The notes: generated by a model from the sequence alone, not told the origin. Shown: positions 36,841-57,892, numbered from the stretch's first letter. The stretch is 64,000 nt of DNA from Vitellaria paradoxa (GCA_019916065.1 CM034236.1:47669144-47733143), one strand, 5' to 3'. Numbers and translations are program-made.

Positions 36841-37196
36841 ACAATACAAATTTTCACTCCTAAAATTTTAATTCTAGATTAGTTTGGTATAAGAAAAATG
36901 AAAGGAATTGAATAAAATTCATTTTTTAATTTTTACTATCATTTATTATTTTATTTCTTTAAATAAAATAGTATTTTGAATAAATATAAAGTAACATTTT
37001 AAATAAATTATCAAATAATGTAATAGAAAGAAAGTACATACTGGTAAAATCATTTCATTCCATTCTTTTATACCAAATGATACTTTATAGATATATGCTC
37101 TATTGATATGCTCAAACCACCAAAAAAATAAACACTACAAGGTTTACATAATAATATACTTCAATTCTTGGGTGAAAAAAAAATAATAATAACACT

Positions 37197-37343
37197 CAAT
37201 TTGGTTGTTTTAAAACTTCATTTATGATCAAAATCGATTTCACAATAATTTTAAATCTGTTCAAATTATTCAATTTGGTTGTCTTAAAACTTTATTTACG
37301 ATCAAAATTGATTTCACAATAATTTTAAATCTGTTCAAATTAT
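37197..37343. repeat. 74-bp tandem duplication
   Basis: Copies at 37197-37270 and 37271-37343 begin CAATTTGGTTGT and share GATTTCACAATAATTTTAAA. They differ at only a few positions. Confidence 0.9.
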
Positions 37344-39566
37344 ATACAATTTAAAAAGAAAATCATGCAACCTATGATCTCATTTTTCACTAGCACACTT
37401 TAAAGTTTAGATTTCTATAAATTGAATTAAAGGTCACAAGATTGGATCTCTTTAAGTTTTTTGTTAGATGTGAAATTAGATAAAAATTAGCATTTCGTTA
37501 TTACTTTTTATTTTAGGTTTAGTTACACTTTTTTTATAAAAGATGTTATCTTGATAATTATAACAAAACGTAATAAAAAATTGAAAGTGAGATACTATAT
37601 TCTTTCTAATAAAAAATAGATATACATTTAATTTTTGTGAATGGGTTAAAGAGTTCTAGTTTTCTAAGCGATTAGTTCCACAAAGATGATAAACCTTTAC
37701 TATAAAAAATAATCTCAAGTTTGCTAAATTTGAATTATGATAAATCTTATTATCTTGTACACATATAAGAAAGTTTTTTGTGAAATCTGAAAGACTGAAA
37801 CAACTTTAGTAACAATAGCAAACTTGCAAACAAGCAAATATACTAAATTTTCTATTATTAACCTCCAACAACTGAGGAATAATCATAAGAACATAAGGAG
37901 GAGGAAGAAACTGTCGCACTTTACTTGTAGAAAAATAAAATATGTACTTAAATAATGTGTATAATCCGTCCATTTATATATACAAAATAGAAATTTGGCT
38001 CAAATGGAATTTTAAAAGAGGTCTAAGAATTATGAATCTATGTCACTGTTGGAACGAGCTTTCCAACAAGCATTATTCTTGTAGCCCGGTGACATTCCAA
38101 CGACATTTAGTAACTTTTGTGGCGAGTTTGTAGGCTTAAACAAATACAAAAAAATTAGAGTTTAAGTAAAACATATACGAGTCACAATTCTAATAGGAAA
38201 AAAAAAATACTTACAATTGAATGAAAATAATTTAAAGAAATAATTGCACTTTATCTTCTTGTAACTAAAAAGTGAATATAATATACACAATTTCTCCATG
38301 TTTATAGGGGGTGTTTGAAAAATAAAATTTTCCAAAAAATTACAAAATGTTATAAACTTGCAAGCTTTCACCTATTTTCGATTTTGTGTGCACTTTAATA
38401 AATGACAGATACAATGCTTTGTCGTCATTATTTTCGGAAATAAATATTTATCGAATAACTAAAATAGCTCAAAATAGCATTTTGTAATTCTATTTTACAT
38501 GCAATACATGTTGCCTTTTTAATTGTCATTCTGGCAATAGATGCAATTTGATTGCTTCATTTCATAGTTTCATACACTATGCATCGTATTGAGAATTTAT
38601 AAGAGTCGTAGGTGACTAAAGTTCTTGAGCTTAGAAATGCGGCTGCTGGAAAGGAAAGCTACTGCCATTCATTCATTCGTTCATTCAAATGTCACTATTT
38701 TCTTCAAATGCCCGTTTGTTTGACAAAGACATTATTAACTTTATCATTAACTTCTTTTTAGGATCAGTTAAAGCTAATTACAAAGATTTGATGTGTTTGT
38801 TGATCGCTGTTTTGTTTTAGTTCTACTTTCTTCACTCTCAGACACAGAAGAAATGGTTAATTTAAGTGGGAAAGATCTCATAATAATGGCCAAACCCTTG
38901 ACCAAGCAAGAACAAATTTTGTTACTTGTTATTGATCCAACTCTCTAAATCATTTGTCATGTTTTGATTGTCATATTTTTGGGACTTGATCTCTTTAAGA
39001 GGATTACATTAATTACTGCTAATTTATTTTTGCTTTATTTTATTGTTACTAAATTAGAAATTTCATACCATTTAAATAAATAGTATGTGGTTAAAAAAAA
39101 GTAATTAAATAAAATAAACAAAAGGAGTTGAAGATTAAGGGATATTTAAGAAAAATAAAAAAAATACAACAACCAAATTACTTTAATTAAAAGATTGGTA
39201 AAACCAGAGACAACGAAAAATGTGAGATGGGTGGGCCGGAGTGACAATAAAATTAAAAAATATTTTCAACAGAGAAGGAAATATAATGTATTTATAATAA
39301 TTCTTGTAATCTTAGAGAGCCACTTTTCCTGTTTAATTGTGGCACTGTTTGGCAAGTGTCAATTTTTAGTACTTTTCACTAACTACTAATTTTTATTATG
39401 AACTTTATTAAAATTTTTATAAATACATTCTCCAACTTTTACAATTTTTTTTTAATTTTTACAAAATTTTCTTACTTTTATAATTTTTTTTTATCGAATA
39501 CATAAAATTTTCAAATATAACACGTAACAATACTAAAGTAAAAATAATTAACCAAACACACCTTAT

Positions 39567-39601
<35 letters not shown>

Positions 39602-39859
39602 GAAAAAAGAGACAGATATACATATATGATTACCAGCAATCAATTTGCAATGGTCTGATACATTTCCACGTAAATAAGACAAGGCAGGAGTGGCTGTTAG
39701 TCAAAGTTGTTATAGAGTGGTTTGTTGATCGGAAGACTGCTTTAGTGGAACCACACAAGTCAATTAATACCAGCAGTCGCAAGTAGAAAGAAGAACAAGA
39801 AGAAGAAAGTAGACACACACACTCTAGTACCTTTTTGAATATATTTATAGGTTGGAGTT

Positions 39860-39893
<34 letters not shown>

Positions 39894-40302
39894 AAGAGAG
39901 AGAGAGGGGGGGGAGGGCCGTTGATAGTGGGGGACACGGCCTTTGACAAAATATATATGATCACATACAGAAGACTGTTTTAGTAAAATCCATGTTTCCT
40001 ACGTTTCTTTTTTTTTTTTTAATTTATTAACAAATAATTGAGAACACGACTACTCATTACACATTAATTCCACCCAACAATCAATTAATACCCCTTCTAG
40101 CTTTTTTTTTTTTATAATAATTATGTCATATACGGAGTGAAATCTGAAGGTATTGTTAAAAGTAAACTGTTAATTTGGATTAATTTTTTTACCGCGTTAA
40201 TTTTAATTTACCACAGTACTCCCTCAACTTATCTTAACTAGGTTTTTTCTTAATTTATTTTTAAATTTATAATCCTATAATTTTTCTCCTGTTATCACAC
40301 AT

Positions 40303-40672
40303 GGCCGTTTGGCATCCCTAACAAATACTATAAATTACTATAAATCTCCAACAATCCCTATACCTTTAATTTTTCCGCCATTACTAATTTCAAAAAGTTT
40401 TAATATTTTGCTTAAAAAAATAAAAAAATCTGAAAGTAGGTTAACCGAATGTGTAAATTTTTTTTATAATTATATTCTTCGTGTCGAAAACTTTCAAACG
40501 AGTACCATTATCGCTATTTTATGTGAATTTTTTTGAATCCGTGAGAACGGATTTAGAAAACTATTCTCACGGTTTACTACTATTTAAAAAAAATGTGTTA
40601 AAATTAACAAAAATTACATTTTATCTCAATTTATCTTATTTTTTCTTTCTGTAAACAGGGCATACTATGAAT
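40303..40672. mobile_element. Tourist/Harbinger-like MITE, family C copy 2
   Basis: About 370 bp. It is the inverted counterpart of the element at 57169-57525, sharing ACATTTTATCTCAATTTATC, AAACTTTCAAACGAGTACCA and CGTGAGAACGGATTT-like words in opposite orientation. Starts GGCCGTTTGGCAT. A 75-codon frame inside is a product of the element's sequence. Confidence 0.65.
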
Positions 40673-41823
40673 ATATTGGCATACTATGAATAAATATAGC
40701 AGATGGCAGACTTCCAGTATAAACAAATCCCAATTCTGCGGGATTACAATACAAATAGTTTCATTCCCTAAGACGTTGGCCCGGACCTGCCCAGATTACA
40801 AGCTGATGATTTATTTTATTTTATTTTCTGATTCAAAAGAATCCCAAGTTTGGGAACCTTGTTACTTTTACCATTTAGCATCGAGGGCCACCAAATTTAT
40901 TGTTTTTATCATTTATTTTAGACTATTAAAATTTATTGTTATTTTTCTTCGGTGAAATTTAAGCATATTATTCATTTTTAGACTGCACATTCATACTTAA
41001 AAATATATATTTTAAATATCAAAATTTAATAATTTTTTTAGTAACTTTTAGGTTATTCACATTTGAACTAAAAAAAATATTGCACAAAAATACTAAAAAA
41101 ATAAACACAATAATATATAAATCTTTTTTTTTAACTATCAAATTTGATTTTCTTTTTTCTTTTTTATTTAGTAATTTCTAAGCATATTTAAAATTCAAAA
41201 AATACGTTAGATGAGCCAAACAATCCATACAATAAATTATAAAATCTCAAAAAAACTTTTACTATAAAAACGTTGGTCACAGAAATTTTTAATCTCGTAA
41301 TAAATTAACTTCTCGATTTTATATTATTAAACTTTTTTACTCAACTCCTCGATTCACCAACTCTTAAGCCAAAACCCTCTTCGATTCCCCGAAGAACACG
41401 CACCGAATTCTTGATAACTACTGAATCCTCAACCTTCAAGATTCATTGAATCAAACACACCCAATAATTTTGGCCAAGTAGTTGAGAAAACACCTTGCAA
41501 TATTATTTGTCGTCTTTTTTTAATCGTCTTTTTTTAAATAGTTTCACTCATATGAAACCCTAGAAACATACCAGAATATATAGAAAATTAGATCTGATGC
41601 ATAGGCTTTCAAAAACGTAGCCTGCAAACTGAAATTGCGTATTGTGGGTTTCTAGGCTTATTGTGAGACTTTTAATTTGATTTAAGATTCTAATATCTTA
41701 GACTACATCTAAACCTACAAATTCCATAACTATATTTTGATTATGAATATACCAATTTTACAATTTTATCCCTAACAAATATATTATTACACCATGCCTC
41801 CGATTCAGTTGCAGTGCAGATAA

Positions 41824-42100
41824 TTGATATTGCACCATCGCCTGAAACTAGTAACAGCTAGTGCAAAGCTGGTAAGGCGAAAAACTGCAAAACATGGTGA
41901 AACGTTACGGTCCACGGGCAAATATAGAATAGGATTCCCAAGCTGGTATGGGTATCACACCGGCAAGTACAAAAGTACCGGTGTAGTGTTTTATGCTATG
42001 AGTTTCTTCCCCTAATAACTAGTTTTTAGGAGTGACTCCTAATGTATATAACAGCATAACAAATAAATAAAAACAGAACTTAGCGCGTCTGAAACATTAA
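41824..42100. other. Region downstream of SDH1 with a hairpin
   Basis: Moderately GC-rich DNA just beyond the SDH1 transcript. It includes the imperfect palindrome CACCGGCAAGTAC / GTACCGGTG around 41956-41987. A 63-codon + strand frame is present, but the product is unrecognised. Confidence 0.3.
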
Positions 42101-42239
42101 ATTGGGGATCCAAATTAAGGGCAGCAGGACGGTGCAATTCATTAATGCGGACACAAAAGCTTGTTTACAATTCAAGATGTCGTAAACGACAACATGAGTT
42201 CAGCCATTATTCCAAAAAATTTGCTGCGTTTCAAACAAA

Positions 42240-42245
42240 TTTATT
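42240..42245 (-). terminator. Polyadenylation signal of SDH1
   Basis: The minus strand reads AATAAA about 72 nt downstream of the SDH1 stop codon (42317), a plausible near-upstream element for 3' end formation. Confidence 0.55.
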
Positions 42246-42316
42246 TCTATCTTTAAACGAAGTCATCTCCATCTCTGTCTAATTTAATCGGTCATTTTCT
42301 TACACTCAGAGACATC

Positions 42317-49054
<6,738 letters not shown>

Positions 49055-49171
49055 CTCTCTGTCCCTCTCTGTCTATAGCTGTATCTGTATCTATCTGCGG
49101 CTTGTTTTTTCCAGAAATGGCAGCGACGAGATACAAATTGGGGGCAAAATGGGACAACGATTACGGGGAAA

Positions 49172-49184
49172 GAGGTATATAAAT
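49172..49184 (-). promoter_or_regulatory. Candidate TATA box of SDH1
   Basis: The minus strand reads AATTTATATACCTC about 125 nt upstream of the ATG. This leaves room for a leader of about 90 nt containing CT-rich sequence. Motif and spacing only. Confidence 0.45.
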
Positions 49185-49412
49185 TAGTCGCCGGTGGTTA
49201 ATGCAAGTGACGGAGGCTTTTGTTACAAAATGCCCCCAATAGCGCTGGATCACAAATGAAAAGCCATTAAGAATTTTTATTTTTTAATTAAAGTAGTTTA
49301 TAAATATGGTTATTTTAAAGAATAGGCATTATATGATTATCTAATTTAAATTTTATTTACTTAAGACAATTATTTTCAGTTATTTTTAATAAAACAACTG
49401 GCTTAATATTCA

Positions 49413-49520
49413 TTTGGAGTTTTACCAAATTTTTTTAAATTTTTATAAAATTTTAATTTTTTACACACTATATAAATTACGAAACTATAATAAGTACTAA
49501 TTTATATTAACTTTTTGCAT
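49413..49520. mobile_element. Tourist-like MITE, family A, degraded copy
   Basis: Starts TCATTTGGAGTTTTACC. It contains the family words ACACACTATATAAATTACGA and TTTTTGCATTCTAAATGCAC. The ends are poorly preserved. Confidence 0.35.
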
Positions 49521-50186
49521 TCTAAATGCACAAATAAACAATGGACGGGCCAAACTAGCAACTGACCTAACATTTTTATCCCAATCTCGACTCTATTTTA
49601 ATTCTCGAATTTTATACCATCCAATTAAATTTGCTTATTTTATAAATTAATTTGTTATCATTTAATTCATAATTTTTTATCGTTTTACATAATTTAAGTA
49701 ATTATAGAAAATTGTAATATCTAATCAATAACTCAACAAATGATAAAATATATGATTTGACATTTATGTGTGTATGCTCAATTTTATATGTAACTTTCTA
49801 ATTTTAATAGATAAATAATAAAATTATATTTTAATATCTCTAAACTCAACTTTAAATAATATAATATATTGAGTTTACCATCGAACTCATTCCGACTAAT
49901 CTGAAATCAAACTCAAACTCTAAAATACACAAGCAAAAAATACTATATTTGTTAATCATCGACTGACACACCTCAATAAAAAATTTTAATTTACTTATAA
50001 TTCAATAAATTTTTGTGAAATAAAATTTTATTTAGTAAAGTTTATCTTCCGTACATATATAAAAAAAAAGATATTTAAGCCATATGAAAATGTAAGTTGT
50101 TTATCAAAATAAAAATAATAAAAAAAAAACTTCAAAACAACATATTCTTCCATTAGATATGACTATAAATTTTTATTTTGATTCCA

Positions 50187-50322
50187 TTACAACTTCTCTG
50201 TTTAAAGTGTTGAAAAACGCTGAAAATCGCCAAAAATTATTCACTTTTTATCTTATGACACAAATTATTAACTCACAATTTTTATCAAATTTTATCACTT
50301 TTTGTTATTCCAAGCACCCCTT
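50187..50322. mobile_element. Tourist-like MITE, family A copy
   Basis: Contains GTTGAAAAACGCTGAAAATC, TTCACTTTTTATCTTATGAC and a right end TTGTTATTCCAAGCACCCC. Confidence 0.5.
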
Positions 50323-52061
50323 TAATTGCCCATCAAATTTGTGAAAACTAGCGTTGGAAGAAAAAAAATTATGTGGGTAAAGGATTAAGAAAAATATTAG
50401 TTTCATTATCTAAAAAAATATAATAAAATAGCATGTTACCAATCGGACTCACATTTAAGTCAACTGTTCACACGATCATTACAGATTCTATTGTGAAGAT
50501 GCAATACAAGTTCCGATTCCAAAAGACATTACTCTTAATTACTCTTAACTAAAGTTTCCTGTCTTTAATACATAAATCACAAAATGCAAACGCTTCGTTT
50601 GGATAATTACTAGGGGCTTAAGATAAATAGATTTGAAATTGAAATGTTTTAAAATGTAACTGAGGGAGTTGATTGAAGTAATAATATGTAAATTATTTTA
50701 ATAATTATTATTAAATTAATAGCACCGCTATAATAGTTACTATTACGGTTAATTTTGAATAACCATTATTTTGTGATAATTTTAAATTTATATAACAATA
50801 TAGTTTGTTCATTTGACATTTGTATATTTTTAATCGTTAAATTTATTCAATTGTAAAAATTACTTCTTTCTCTCTCTACTTTAGTTATCTTTTCGGTTAC
50901 TTCAGATAACAATGTAATGCCTCACTCTTCTCATATATTTTTTTAACATTTTATGCGTAAAAGTTTTTAAATTAGTATTTTAAAAAATGTAATGATATTT
51001 GTAGTAAATAAGAAAATTTTATACTTTTATTAAATACTATATAAATACTTTAATCTTTTTTAATTAGTAATTTTTATTTTTATTGGTTATTTTTATGTAG
51101 GTTTGCTTTATAAATTTAAATTTAAGTTATTCATATGTCAAATTATATTTCTATACCTTTACACATAAGCAATTACTAGTATATATAAATCATAATGTTA
51201 GACTGCTCAAATCTTTAATTAAATCGTTAGCTAAATTAATAGTATTATATTTGATTTTTTTAATAATTAGAACTAAATTCTTTAATTCTAAATTAAACTA
51301 ATAGGTTAACGGATTGAGGCCCAAGATCAAACGGCTCGGATCAACAAAAAACACTCATATTGGGTAGTGGATTTGCCGGCCCATGCTCTGGTGTTAACAA
51401 ATCAGGGGAACCCAACCCGCATCCGACCCGCTTTGAGAATTCGGTGTAAGCCTGGTAATGCTATGGTTTCCAATGGGGGACTGGTTCCCACGTAAGGAAT
51501 TCAGGAATGTGTGTGTTATATAAGTTTTAGTCTGCAAACTAAATTTATGACTTGATTTGTGGATTCTGGTGTTAAAAAATCAAGAGGATTTGCCAGTCCA
51601 TTCTACCAATACGTGTCGTTGGCAACGCCAGATGCCATTTAAACCTTCAAAAGGCAGTGTTTGATAAAAAAAAATTAAAAAAATTATTATAAAAATATAC
51701 CTAACGAAATTTGATTGAAAAAATAAAAAAAAATTTATAACTTTTTATAAATTTTGACCAATTATTGCTTGGCTGGGACAGCTCAAACTAAACTATGATT
51801 CAGCAGTTGGGCTGGTCAACGTGCCAAGCTTGAAATAATTTTGTTACTGGAGTCCGAAAAAAAAAAACTAAAGAAAAGAAAATTCTGCACAAGTTTACCT
51901 TTTAAGCCCTTTCGCATAAATCTATTTATTTTTAAAATAACATTAAAATATTTTTAGAGAAAAATTATAAAAATAAGTAATTTAGTATAAAATAAATATT
52001 ATTTATAAATTTTGATATAACAACTTCATTTGTTATAAGAAAAAAAAAATATAGTAATAAA

Positions 52062-52068
<7 letters not shown>

Positions 52069-52121
<53 letters not shown>
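52069..52121. repeat. (AT)n microsatellite, about 52 bp
   Basis: An uninterrupted AT dinucleotide tract, the longest in the window. Confidence 0.95.
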
Positions 52122-52123
<2 letters not shown>

Positions 52124-53325
52124 ATTTTTTAGACCTAGCCCGAGCTGACGTGCTTAACTCCAAGTCCCGGTCGAGTAACAAAATGAGGTGGAGAAAAATC
52201 AAGCTTGCAAAAATAATGTGGAGATTGGGCCTAAAATATCACCTTTATTCAGTAGTACTTGTCAGTCAAAATGAGCATGGCAAAAATTAATTACTCATAA
52301 ACAGCCAAAATTTTCTTATAAGAGGGTTAAAGGATTTGTATAGGCTAACTTAAAATTTTGAATTTCATCAAAATTGAAGCTTAATAATTAAATTATAATT
52401 CAATGTCAAATTAATAAATTAAAATATTTTTTAAAATTTTTTCAAATAAATGATTTTTATTTTTAGTAAATTTTAAATATATGATTCACATTAATTTAAA
52501 ACAATTATAAAAATATTTTAAAATAAAAATTTCATGTCCAAGTGAAAAATTACCTTTGACTTATTAACTCTTACATTGATTTCTTGAGTTGAAAATATTT
52601 TTTTTTTATAATTTTTGTTATAGATATAAATAACATTCATAAACGCTGATAAAAAAAATTAAACTTAGATGAAAGAAGAAATACAGAGAAAAAAAAACAA
52701 AAGAAAAGAAATGAAATGAAATCTAAAAGAGCCGACTTTTTTTTCATCGCTAAACCAAACCCATGGAATGGGAGTGTGGAGATTCATCCAATTTATGTCA
52801 CATATTCTCTGTTATTAAAAAAATAAAATTAAAAAATGAATTGCCTTATGGGGTGTTGGGTTGGAAAAAATTAACTAAAATTTACTAATTTTTACCGATT
52901 TTTCATACTTTTTTCAACTAAATTTTGTCATATATTACTTTTACATCAAATTTTTATACTTTTGTTATACTTTTTTATAATCCCACCATACCATTGACAA
53001 CTCAAAAGTGTGAAATCTTTTTTTTTTGTGAATTGATAGATAAAAAGAAGGCGAAATTTGGAAGATAAAAAAATATAAATTTTTACAAATTTCTCATAAA
53101 TTTTTATTCACTTTTAGTCATTTTTTTTTGACGTGTATATTATAAAATTTATAACTTTTTATCAATTTTTATTAATTTTTGTCAATTTTTACCTATTTTT
53201 TAATAAATTTTTAGACAAAAATCATTCAAATCAGTAGGTGAGACCACATTCAAATAATTATAACAGAAAATTAAATTTATCTTTTAAATGTTAATAAATA
53301 ACTGACACATCTATTTTTTTTTAAT

Positions 53326-53427
53326 TTTTTACCTTTCAAACGTCACCTAACTAATATTTTATTTGTCTCACAAAAAAATTTTTTTACCTTTCAAACGTCA
53401 CCTAACTAATATTTTATTTGTCTCACA
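53326..53427. repeat. About 55-bp tandem duplication
   Basis: Two copies of a unit beginning TTTTTACCTTTCAAACGTCA and ending ATTTTATTTGTCTCACA. The copies are almost identical. Confidence 0.85.
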
Positions 53428-53760
53428 TCTTACTCCTCCTCAAACAAGTATTGTATTAATGATTGGGTAAATTGCATTTCATTTTATAAGATTTGCCTCA
53501 AAATATTTACGGATTTTTTTTTATATAAATTAACAATTGACCAACTTAAAATTTAAATTAAGATATAAAATTAACCAAATTTATTAAATCTTTCTCACCA
53601 TGAAAATGTCGACTTTGGTGGATTCAAGGGTAAATAGTACGCACTATCAATTTCGTGGCAATTGAGATTTAAATCATTAAATTAAAATTTAATAATACAA
53701 AAATATTTATACATATATATTTTTTAAATTAAAAACATATAAATATATTTAAATCATTAA

Positions 53761-54067
53761 GTGTTATTTGGTTTGTTTCTCTATTTTTTGTTTTCTGTTT
53801 TTATTTTTTGTTTTGAACTCATTTTCATTTTATATACTTTTGAAGGTAATGAAAACAATTCAAAACTTATTTAGTTATTTGTAATTTCTTAAAAATTATT
53901 TTAGAAAACAAAAAATGACATGAAATGAAAAATAAAAAAAATCATTTTAAAAATTTTTAACTCTCAATAAAAAAATTTCAAAAAAAAATTATATTTCTTC
54001 ATTTAAAAAATTTTAACCTATAAAATAAAAGAAAAAAAAAAAATAAAAAAATAAACTAAATACCACT
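53761..54067. mobile_element. Tourist-like MITE, family B copy 4
   Basis: Preceded by TAA. Starts GTGTTATTTGGTTTGTTTCT and ends AATAAACTAAATACCACT, the family B inverted end. About 307 bp, AT-rich and noncoding. Confidence 0.65.
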
Positions 54068-57000
54068 TGAATTTTATTTTTCGGAAGTCAATTGTCACGC
54101 ACGATTCTGAGTCTCCCCAATTTAATTCTCGTTGGCATGGAATCAAATAAAGCTGCGCAAATTTGCATAGGCAATTTGCATAGACATTTTGTGATATGTC
54201 GCTGTCAGTCACCCGTTTGCCACATGCATGTACGCCTTCTATTTATTCTTGCAATTACTTCCATGCACACGGATTCCTTTTTCGTAACTAGTAGTCTGGT
54301 AGGCAAATTTTTCCGTTGGATTTGGGAAGAAGTTAGCCAGTAACTATTAGCTATTAAAATATTTTTTTTTTTTTTAGTGTTTGAAAAGGAAAAAATGTTA
54401 GTTTTATAATAGCTAACTTTTTTATTTTTTTGTTAATTTTATGTTTTTCTTTTTTAATGTTTAGAAGAAATTTAAAATGTAAGATAGTAAATTTGATGAT
54501 TTTAAAAAATAAAAAAAAATTAATAATTGATAACTAATAGGAGGTAGCTGAATTTTTAAACAGAGCTTAACCTTTTAGTATTATTTTTCTACTAAAAAAA
54601 TGACTTGGGATTTGTTTGGTCAAAAAAATTAATTTTCTTTGGGTAGTTTTTTCAATTTAATATAACTTTTTTTAAATTATAATTTCTAAGTGTGTTAATC
54701 ACATTTGTAAAAAAAATTCAAAAAATTCACCTCCATTTAAGTAAATATTATCTGTTTAAGTAAAAAGAAAAATCAAAAAGTTATTTTTATTTTTTAATTT
54801 TTATTCAAATAGATGTAATTTTTTTATTTTTTAATGTAATTAATATGCTTAAAAATTATATTTTAAAAAAATTAGTAAAATATATATATATATAAGACAA
54901 AAAAATTTAGAAATTTTTTTAAACCAAGCAAAGCCTTAGAACTAACTTGCAGCACGGCTAGAAGCGTGACAACCAAGGTTTTGTCTTGAAGGCACATTTT
55001 TTTTTTTATAATTTTTTTTGATTGGCAACCTTGAAGGCACATTAACCAAGATATTCTAGAATAATATCGGTAAATGTGGAGTGCAAGTGTACTGACAACT
55101 TCTGCCTTCGCCGGAAAGTTGCCGGATAGGGCAAGTTTGGTTTTAAAAAAGCTGAGAAGCTTTTTTCATAGTTTTTTTTTTTACGAATTTTTTATTAAAT
55201 TTTGATTTTTTTAAAAGATGTAATTTTCAAGTATGTTAATTGCATTTATAAAAAAAATTAAAAAATTCTCATTTATTTGAGTAAAAACTATTTATTGGGG
55301 TAAAAAATAATAAAAAAAGTTAATATTTTTTCTTTTACCTTTTATCCAAAAGAATATAAATTTTTTAATTTTTTTACGAATGTGATTAACACGCTTAAAA
55401 ATTATAACTTGTAAAAAGAAAATTAAATTTTGATAAAATAGACTATATAAAACAAAAAAAGCTAACGAAAAAGGAAGAAGCTGTTTGTATTCATTTGAAA
55501 ATATATGAATGACCACTGTTGACAAAATATTCAAATTGAATTTGATATTTGACAATAAGATTAAAAATGAAAAATATTATTAATATTTTAAATTTAATCT
55601 CAATCCCTTCATTCTCGCGTAATGAATAATAGAGAATAGAATAAGAGTGTTAAAAAATTATTTATGAGAAAGATTTAGGGACTATTGGGTAAGGTAAAAA
55701 TCTATCACAAGTGATCAAAACATACAAAAATTTATTAATCTTTTTCAAACTTTACTGATTTCATGGTTCATGCGTGAATGGCTATTTACACAACTGTCAG
55801 CTGTTGAGCAGTTAAGCTCAGAAATCGGTTATAATTTGGAGATGATTTCTTGTAGGTTTCTTTTCTAATCCGTTGGAACGGATGCTTTGTTGTTGTTCCA
55901 AGGGTTTTAACATTTGTTTACCTGACTACTGCGACCTGCAAAAGAAGCGCCTGACATATTTGTTGCTTTTCTCTTTCCAATCGGTTCGAACGTTTCTCTA
56001 ACACCTCATTCGAATGAAAATTTTGATAGATTTTAATAAATCTTCCAAACGTTAAAAAGTATCTAATACATTACACTTTTTCCATTTTTTGGTACTTTTT
56101 TTGCAGTCCAAACAGCCCCTTAGAATGGACAAAAAATAGTGATCGAATCACTGTCTTTTTTTCAAATAGATAATTTAATAATGTTAAAAATCTAAATCAA
56201 TTTTTATGTCACATATGTTTTCAAATATTGTATTTTTCTTTATTCTATAAAGTTATTTAGATAGAACAATATTGAATTGATGAGAGAATCTCTAAATTAA
56301 TTAATTTATGGTTTACCTTGTTTTGAAGAATAACTTAAAAAGAAAATTAAACGGAGATGCACTAATGATAAGAAATTACTATCTAATGATCAGGTACGAT
56401 CCCAAAGTTTTCAAGACCAAAGATTCTAAAAATGGGGTGTTTATTGCTTGTGGATGTGGTCTTATGGTAGTAGAGGTTTGCAAAAACTTTTTAATTTGGA
56501 GCGAGTAAAAGGGAGGATTTTTTTTATCAAGATAATCGTGAGCTGTAAAAGGGGAGTAAGTAAGTGAATCTGATGTGATAAGAAATAAGAGTTTTATTAG
56601 GCGCTCACCCTAATAAGCCAATAAATGAGTCTATACAAAATTATTAGATCTAATGAATTAATTATTTTTAAGCTTTTAAAAGTATTGGATAGTTATATTT
56701 GAGTTAAAAATAACTCATCCCCCCCTAATTATGGGAATTAGTAGAAGGTTTTTTTTTAGGCAGTTTTTTAGGGTTCTAGACACAGGTCTCTTGGGCCAAG
56801 GGCTGGTCTGCTAACGATGAAAAATTACCGTGTCCATGCTTGTTTTTTTTTTTTTTTTTTTTTATTTTGGGCGCTTGTGTGTTTGTTGGGGAGTAATTCA
56901 TTAGTCTTTCAAGTTATGTTCGATTGAGGAGATTAATAGGATGATAAATAATAATTAAATAATGTACGAGTTTGGATAAAATATGATATTAATTTTTATG

Positions 57001-57168
57001 TAAAATTATTTTTTTAATGTTTGTTTGTGATATAAATATGAAATAGTATAACAAATATAATTAGATAAAAAAATAATTTTATAATTTTAAATCATGGCAG
57101 AAAACTAATTTGGAGGCAGAACCCGTTTTAGGGAATACACCATCCGCAAAGATGTTATATTAAACTAA

Positions 57169-57525
57169 GGCTCCGTTTGGCGTAAGAAAAAAGATAAATT
57201 GAGATAAAATGTGGTTTGGGATTAATTTTGGCACCACTTTTTTCTGAAATTCGCAAACCGTGCGAACGGTTTACCAAATCCGTTCCCACGATTCAAAAAA
57301 ATTCACAAAAAATAGCGACAATGGTACTCGTTTGAAAGCTCTCAACACGAAAATATGATTGTATAAAAAATTTATACATTTGGATAACTACTTCCAGATT
57401 TTTTTATTTTTTAACGAAATATTGGAATTTTTTGAAATTAGTGATGGCGAGAAAATTAAAGATAAAAGAGTTGTTAGAGATTTATAGAGATTTTCAGTGT
57501 TTTTTTTTTTTTGCCAAACGCAGCC
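57169..57525. mobile_element. Tourist/Harbinger-like MITE, family C copy 1
   Basis: 357 bp flanked by TAA on both sides (57166-57168 and 57526-57528). The ends are inverted repeats GGCTCCGTTTGGCG and, reverse-complemented, GGCTGCGTTTGGCA. Copy 2 lies inverted at 40303-40672. Short frames inside are not genes. Confidence 0.75.
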
Positions 57526-57722
57526 TAAGAAAAGAACTAAATATGAGATTCGCGGGACCCATGAGATTAATAATACAATCACACTTCACGTACCCCAGTA
57601 AAAGAAAAATCCTTTGAACTTGTACCATTCATCCATAAAAACCGTAAACCTAGTGTGAACCAATTTCTCTCTTCAAACTTTTTTCTTTTAAATTACATGT
57701 ATAAAAAAATATCATTTATGAT

Positions 57723-57892
57723 ATACAAATACGTTTGGAGCAACAAAAAAAAAAAAAAAAAAGATAAAATAGGTAAAGTAAGATAAGTTGTGAGTTCATA
57801 ATTCGTGTAATAAGATATCAAGTAAATAACTTTAAATTTTTTCAGTATTTTTCATTATTTTTTAGAAATTTTTTGTTACCCTAAACGGAACA
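57723..57892. mobile_element. Tourist-like MITE, family A copy
   Basis: Contains TACGTTTGGAGCAAC, TTGTGAGTTCATAATTCGTG and the right end TTTTGTTACCCTAAACGGA. Confidence 0.5.

Larger units (their letters stand above)
19400..42239. other. Gene desert of about 23 kb
   Basis: No protein-coding gene is supported on either strand. It contains the SINE (21174-21440), the CACTA element (25205-26999), MITE copies (22534, 22851, 29176, 29674, 32477, 40303), several local tandem duplications (29917-30437, 32190-32260, 36294-36377, 36683-36840, 37197-37343) and (GA)n tracts (27768-27811, 39564-39600, 39863-39906). GC-richer islands lack a recognisable product: 23080-23300, 28935-29150, 30840-31150 and 33240-33480. 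The rest is AT-rich sequence with short repeats of the TAATTTTTGATAA type. Confidence 0.65.
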
